From the NCBI GenBank assembly GCA_009602735.1, contig WELA01010783.1, forward strand, positions 1-64,000: a stretch of 64,000 nt of DNA, in the 5' to 3' direction. The stretch's first letter is position 1. The number at the start of each line of letters is the position of its first letter. Positions 61,723 to 64,000 of the stretch are shown piece after piece. This stretch comes from Mesotaenium endlicherianum (Eukaryota; Streptophyta; Zygnematophyceae; Zygnematales; Mesotaeniaceae). The notes beneath the pieces were generated by a model. It made no database searches, was not told where the DNA came from, and saw only the letters and a list, made by a program, of their open reading frames with translations. Made by a program: the position numbers and the translations under genes.

Positions 61723-62570
61723 ACCAGTTCTCCGAATACACCATTCTTGTAATCTTCCATTGCCTGGTTGACCTCTTCCTGTGTGTTCATTACAAAATTA
61801 TCTTTCGCAGCAACCGGTTCGCCAATGGGTTCGGCGGACAGAAACAATACCTGTGCATTTTCTTCTGCAGTAACGATCACTTCGTCATTTTCTTTTTGAA
61901 ACACTACCAGGTGATGTGCAGCAATACTTTCCTGGTTGATGTTCACCGTACCTTTTGCTATGTATAGCAAAGTCCAGTAACCCGGCGTGGCCGTGAACTG
62001 TACCTGTTTTCCTTTTGCAATGGTTCCAATAATAGATATAACAGGTGTGAAACTTTTCAATGGACCTGTCTTGCCTTCGTATTCACCGCTCACCAATCGC
62101 AAAGACACACCCTCCTGTTCCAACACAGTTGGCTGTAATGCCTGCGGCGCCGATTGATAAGAAGGCGGATCCCATTTTTTAGCTTTGGGCACATTTACCC
62201 AAATCTGGATCAACTCCTGCGTTCCTCCTTTTGCGAGCAAATCTTTGGTAGGTCCTTCACTATGCAACAATCCTTTCCCTGCAAACATCCATTGCGCTCC
62301 ACCTGCCCTGATCACTTCATCATGTCCTGCATTGTCTTTATGGTATCCTTCTCCCTGCAATTGAAAAGTAACAGGTGCAAAGCCCCTGTGCGGATGTGGG
62401 TGAATACGCAATTCCTGGCCCGGACTAATGGTGTCCGGACCAAGATGGTGTATTACAATAAATGGATTGGCAAACCTGAAATCTTTATGTGGCAGGGGTT
62501 GTATCACTTTTTCTTCCCTGGTGATCAGCTTTTCCCTTCCCTCTAATACATGTTCAATTGATTTTTTCAT
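61716..62570 (-). CDS. Pirin-family protein (second of a tandem pair)
   Basis: 284 residues from the ATG at 62570. Bicupin pirin fold with metal ligands in HPHPHRGFAPVTFQ and ...AGGAQWMFAGKGLLHSEGPT. The C-terminal pirin domain has GYWTLLYIAKGTVNIN. Pirins are iron-binding redox-sensing proteins or quercetinases. It lies 17 bases after the first pirin on the same strand. The stop overlaps the end of the CDF gene by seven bases. Confidence 0.9.
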   Translation of the reverse strand: MKKSIEHVLEGREKLITREEKVIQPLPHKDFRFANPFIVIHHLGPDTISPGQELRIHPHPHRGFAPVTFQLQGEGYHKDNAGHDEVIRAGGAQWMFAGKGLLHSEGPTKDLLAKGGTQELIQIWVNVPKAKKWDPPSYQSAPQALQPTVLEQEGVSLRLVSGEYEGKTGPLKSFTPVISIIGTIAKGKQVQFTATPGYWTLLYIAKGTVNINQESIAAHHLVVFQKENDEVIVTAEENAQVLFLSAEPIGEPVAAKDNFVMNTQEEVNQAMEDYKNGVFGELVY

Positions 62571-62587
62571 GGTTAACACAGTTTAGG

Positions 62588-63457
62588 TTATTCCAATACA
62601 CCAAATTTACCGGATTGAAACTCCTGGATCGCATCGTATATCTCTTCCTGCGTGTTCATCACAAAAGGTCCGTAACTGGCAATCGGTTCGTCGATAGGTT
62701 CACCGCTCATTACAAGCAATATAGCTTGTTCTGCAGCTTTGATATTGATATCGGTGCCTTCGTTTTTGAATAATATAAAACTATGTTCCGGCGCTTTCTC
62801 GCCATTCACTTCAATAGATCCGTTCACAACAAGTATCGCTGTATTATAATGAGCGGGCAGGCTGGTGCTGACTTCTTTACCTGCATTCAGTTTGATATCA
62901 AAGAGGTTCACAGGTGAATAAGTAGCAGCAGGTCCTTTTACGCCATTGAATTCACCGGCAATCACATTCACCACACCGCCGTCATTGGGCAATATCGCTT
63001 TCCCCATCATATCGGCTGTAAGCGCCTGGTAATGGGCGGGCGTCAACTTGTCTTTTTTGGGCAGGTTCACCCATAATTGCACCATTTCAAACGGCCCGCC
63101 TTTTTTAGCGTATTCTTTTTCATGGTATTCTTTGTGCAGTATACCGCCACCAGCCGTCATCCATTGTACATCACCGGGATTGATCACGCCGCTATTGCCC
63201 GCGCTATCGTGGTGTGCCACGCTTCCCTGGTAAGCAATAGTAACGGTTTCAAATCCTTTGTGCGGGTGCACATCTACACCACGGGGAACAGCGGAGGGCC
63301 CGAAGTCATACGCAGCATTGAAATCGAGCATCAGGAAGGGACTGATCCTGCGCTGTAAAATATTAGCCCCCGGGATAAAATTATACACCCGGAACCCATC
63401 TCCTACCATGCCCGGTCTGGCTGGCCTGGGTATTATTCTGTCGATTGATTTTTTCAT
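62588..63457 (-). CDS. Pirin-family protein (first of a tandem pair)
   Basis: 289 residues from the ATG at 63457; an upstream frame adds residues without homology. Metal ligands lie in VHPHKGFETVTIAYQG and the second His/Glu set in AGGGILHKEYHE. The C-terminal part has HYNTAILVVNGSIEVN. It is about one-third identical by eye to the second pirin (both have FVMNTQEEI/V near the end), indicating an old duplication. Confidence 0.9.
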   Translation of the reverse strand: MKKSIDRIIPRPARPGMVGDGFRVYNFIPGANILQRRISPFLMLDFNAAYDFGPSAVPRGVDVHPHKGFETVTIAYQGSVAHHDSAGNSGVINPGDVQWMTAGGGILHKEYHEKEYAKKGGPFEMVQLWVNLPKKDKLTPAHYQALTADMMGKAILPNDGGVVNVIAGEFNGVKGPAATYSPVNLFDIKLNAGKEVSTSLPAHYNTAILVVNGSIEVNGEKAPEHSFILFKNEGTDINIKAAEQAILLVMSGEPIDEPIASYGPFVMNTQEEIYDAIQEFQSGKFGVLE

Positions 63458-63573
63458 GATAAGCTCCTTTGAAATGTTTTTTACAGTGTAAAAATACTCC
63501 GGGAGCCTGGCGGTCTCCAATAATCTACCTCAATAAAAAACCTTGACATAGATCAATGCTATTCGATGGCATT

Positions 63574-64000
63574 TTATTCCAGCAATCGGGATATCCTGAT
63601 CATCTTCCCCTCTCCATTCACCCCTTCCAGTACTACCTGTAGTTTTTTACTGATGTCGTTATTATAGAACTCCAGTTTTACCCTTGGGCTCTTTTTATTC
63701 GTCAGTACATAAGGGTTCCAGTATAAAGTAGTTCTTACATCCGGGTCAAAGCTATCGGGAGATTTTTCATAAGAGGGACTATAAAACTCTTTGAAACGGG
63801 AATAACCGCCCAGTATGGTGCTTTCCATACCGCGACTGTTGGCATCTGAGCGGCGACTATCTCCTCCTTTCTTTGTATAAATGGCGATTGCTCCGCCACT
63901 GCCTCCGCCTGCAGATCCAAAGAAAGGCGGACGGAAGACTTTGATATAAGCGATATCTGTTACCGGTGTGCTTTGTACCATGCTGATATCAGACCTCATC
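63574..64000 (-). CDS. TonB plug-domain protein, C-terminal part (truncated by window edge)
   Basis: About 142 residues of the C-terminus; the frame continues past 64000, so no start is seen. The segment AYIKVFRPPFFGSAGGGSGGA followed by IAIYTKKGG is the end of a TonB-dependent receptor plug domain. The remaining part (RFKEFYSPSYEKSPD, then DVRTTLYWNPYV and a PRVKLEFYNND strand) matches the C-terminal tail of large Bacteroidota proteins that combine an MG2/carboxypeptidase-regulatory part with a plug but no barrel. Such proteins may help TonB-linked transport or envelope function. Confidence 0.7.
   Translation of the reverse strand, partial: MRSDISMVQSTPVTDIAYIKVFRPPFFGSAGGGSGGAIAIYTKKGGDSRRSDANSRGMESTILGGYSRFKEFYSPSYEKSPDSFDPDVRTTLYWNPYVLTNKKSPRVKLEFYNNDISKKLQVVLEGVNGEGKMIRISRLLE

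Noticed and set aside
1-64000. CRISPR array or prophage
   Set aside because: No regularly spaced repeats of 25-40 bases and no capsid, tail, portal or terminase genes are seen.

Overview
This window looks like chromosomal DNA from a member of the Bacteroidota, most likely Chitinophagaceae or a close relative. The signs are a C-terminal type IX secretion sorting domain on a large HYR-repeat protein, many small lipoproteins, Bacteroidota-type promoters (TTTG, about 19 bases, TAnnTTTG), weak Shine-Dalgarno sequences, the bacillithiol-associated protein YtxJ, a DPE2-like 4-alpha-glucanotransferase and DUF2911, DUF1343, DUF1835 and DUF885 family proteins. The assignment is inferred from gene content; no 16S gene is present.

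Layout. 1-10.4 kb: secreted HYR adhesin-like protein and a small exported protein, a LytTR response regulator convergent with a TPR sensor histidine kinase, a TlpA-like thioredoxin with TrmH, and a Tyr/Asp/Arg-rich exported protein. 10.4-23 kb: housekeeping metabolism (dipeptide epimerase, GH77 glucanotransferase, acyl-CoA carboxyltransferase, PhzF, RNase HI, mannose-6-phosphate isomerase, YraN, a DUF885 peptidase, Tex). 23.1-25.5 kb: an accessory pocket with a decayed DUF4143 ATPase remnant and a complete three-gene HipBST toxin-antitoxin operon whose promoter overlaps a perfect inverted repeat. 25.6-47 kb: an exonuclease/GIY-YIG fusion, valS, ahcY, an Lrp regulator, a secreted papain-like candidate, a NodB-fold lipoprotein, a POTRA/barrel outer-membrane protein, a DMT exporter, a polyprenol-phosphate mannose synthase, Mpl, YtxJ, TauE, a thiolase and a fulvocin C-related Cys-rich lipoprotein. 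47-58.8 kb: a CvfB-like S1 protein, the parE-DUF1835-cupin-parC-SRPBCC operon, a NamZ-like (DUF1343) muramidase, TcdA and a Ycf48-like propeller. 58.9-61.0 kb: a tRNA-Val followed by a 2.0 kb insertion bounded by an exact 45-bp duplication of the tRNA 3' half. 61.1-64 kb: a short CDF transporter, two pirins and the C-terminal end of a TonB plug-domain protein that runs off the window.

Genes that may work together: the L-Ala-D/L-Glu epimerase, Mpl and the NamZ-like muramidase all belong to peptidoglycan recycling although they are scattered. parE and parC share one operon with three small genes. The polyprenol-phosphate glycosyltransferase and the DMT exporter are adjacent.

The best candidate for something undescribed is the integrase-less 2.0 kb island in tRNA-Val (58,981-61,012). 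It carries an exported or lipoprotein-type ORF whose signal sequence lies in a different frame from its body, a two-TM small partner, and a structured-looking region without a convincing gene. The HipBST operon and the Cys-rich fulvocin-like lipoprotein come next.
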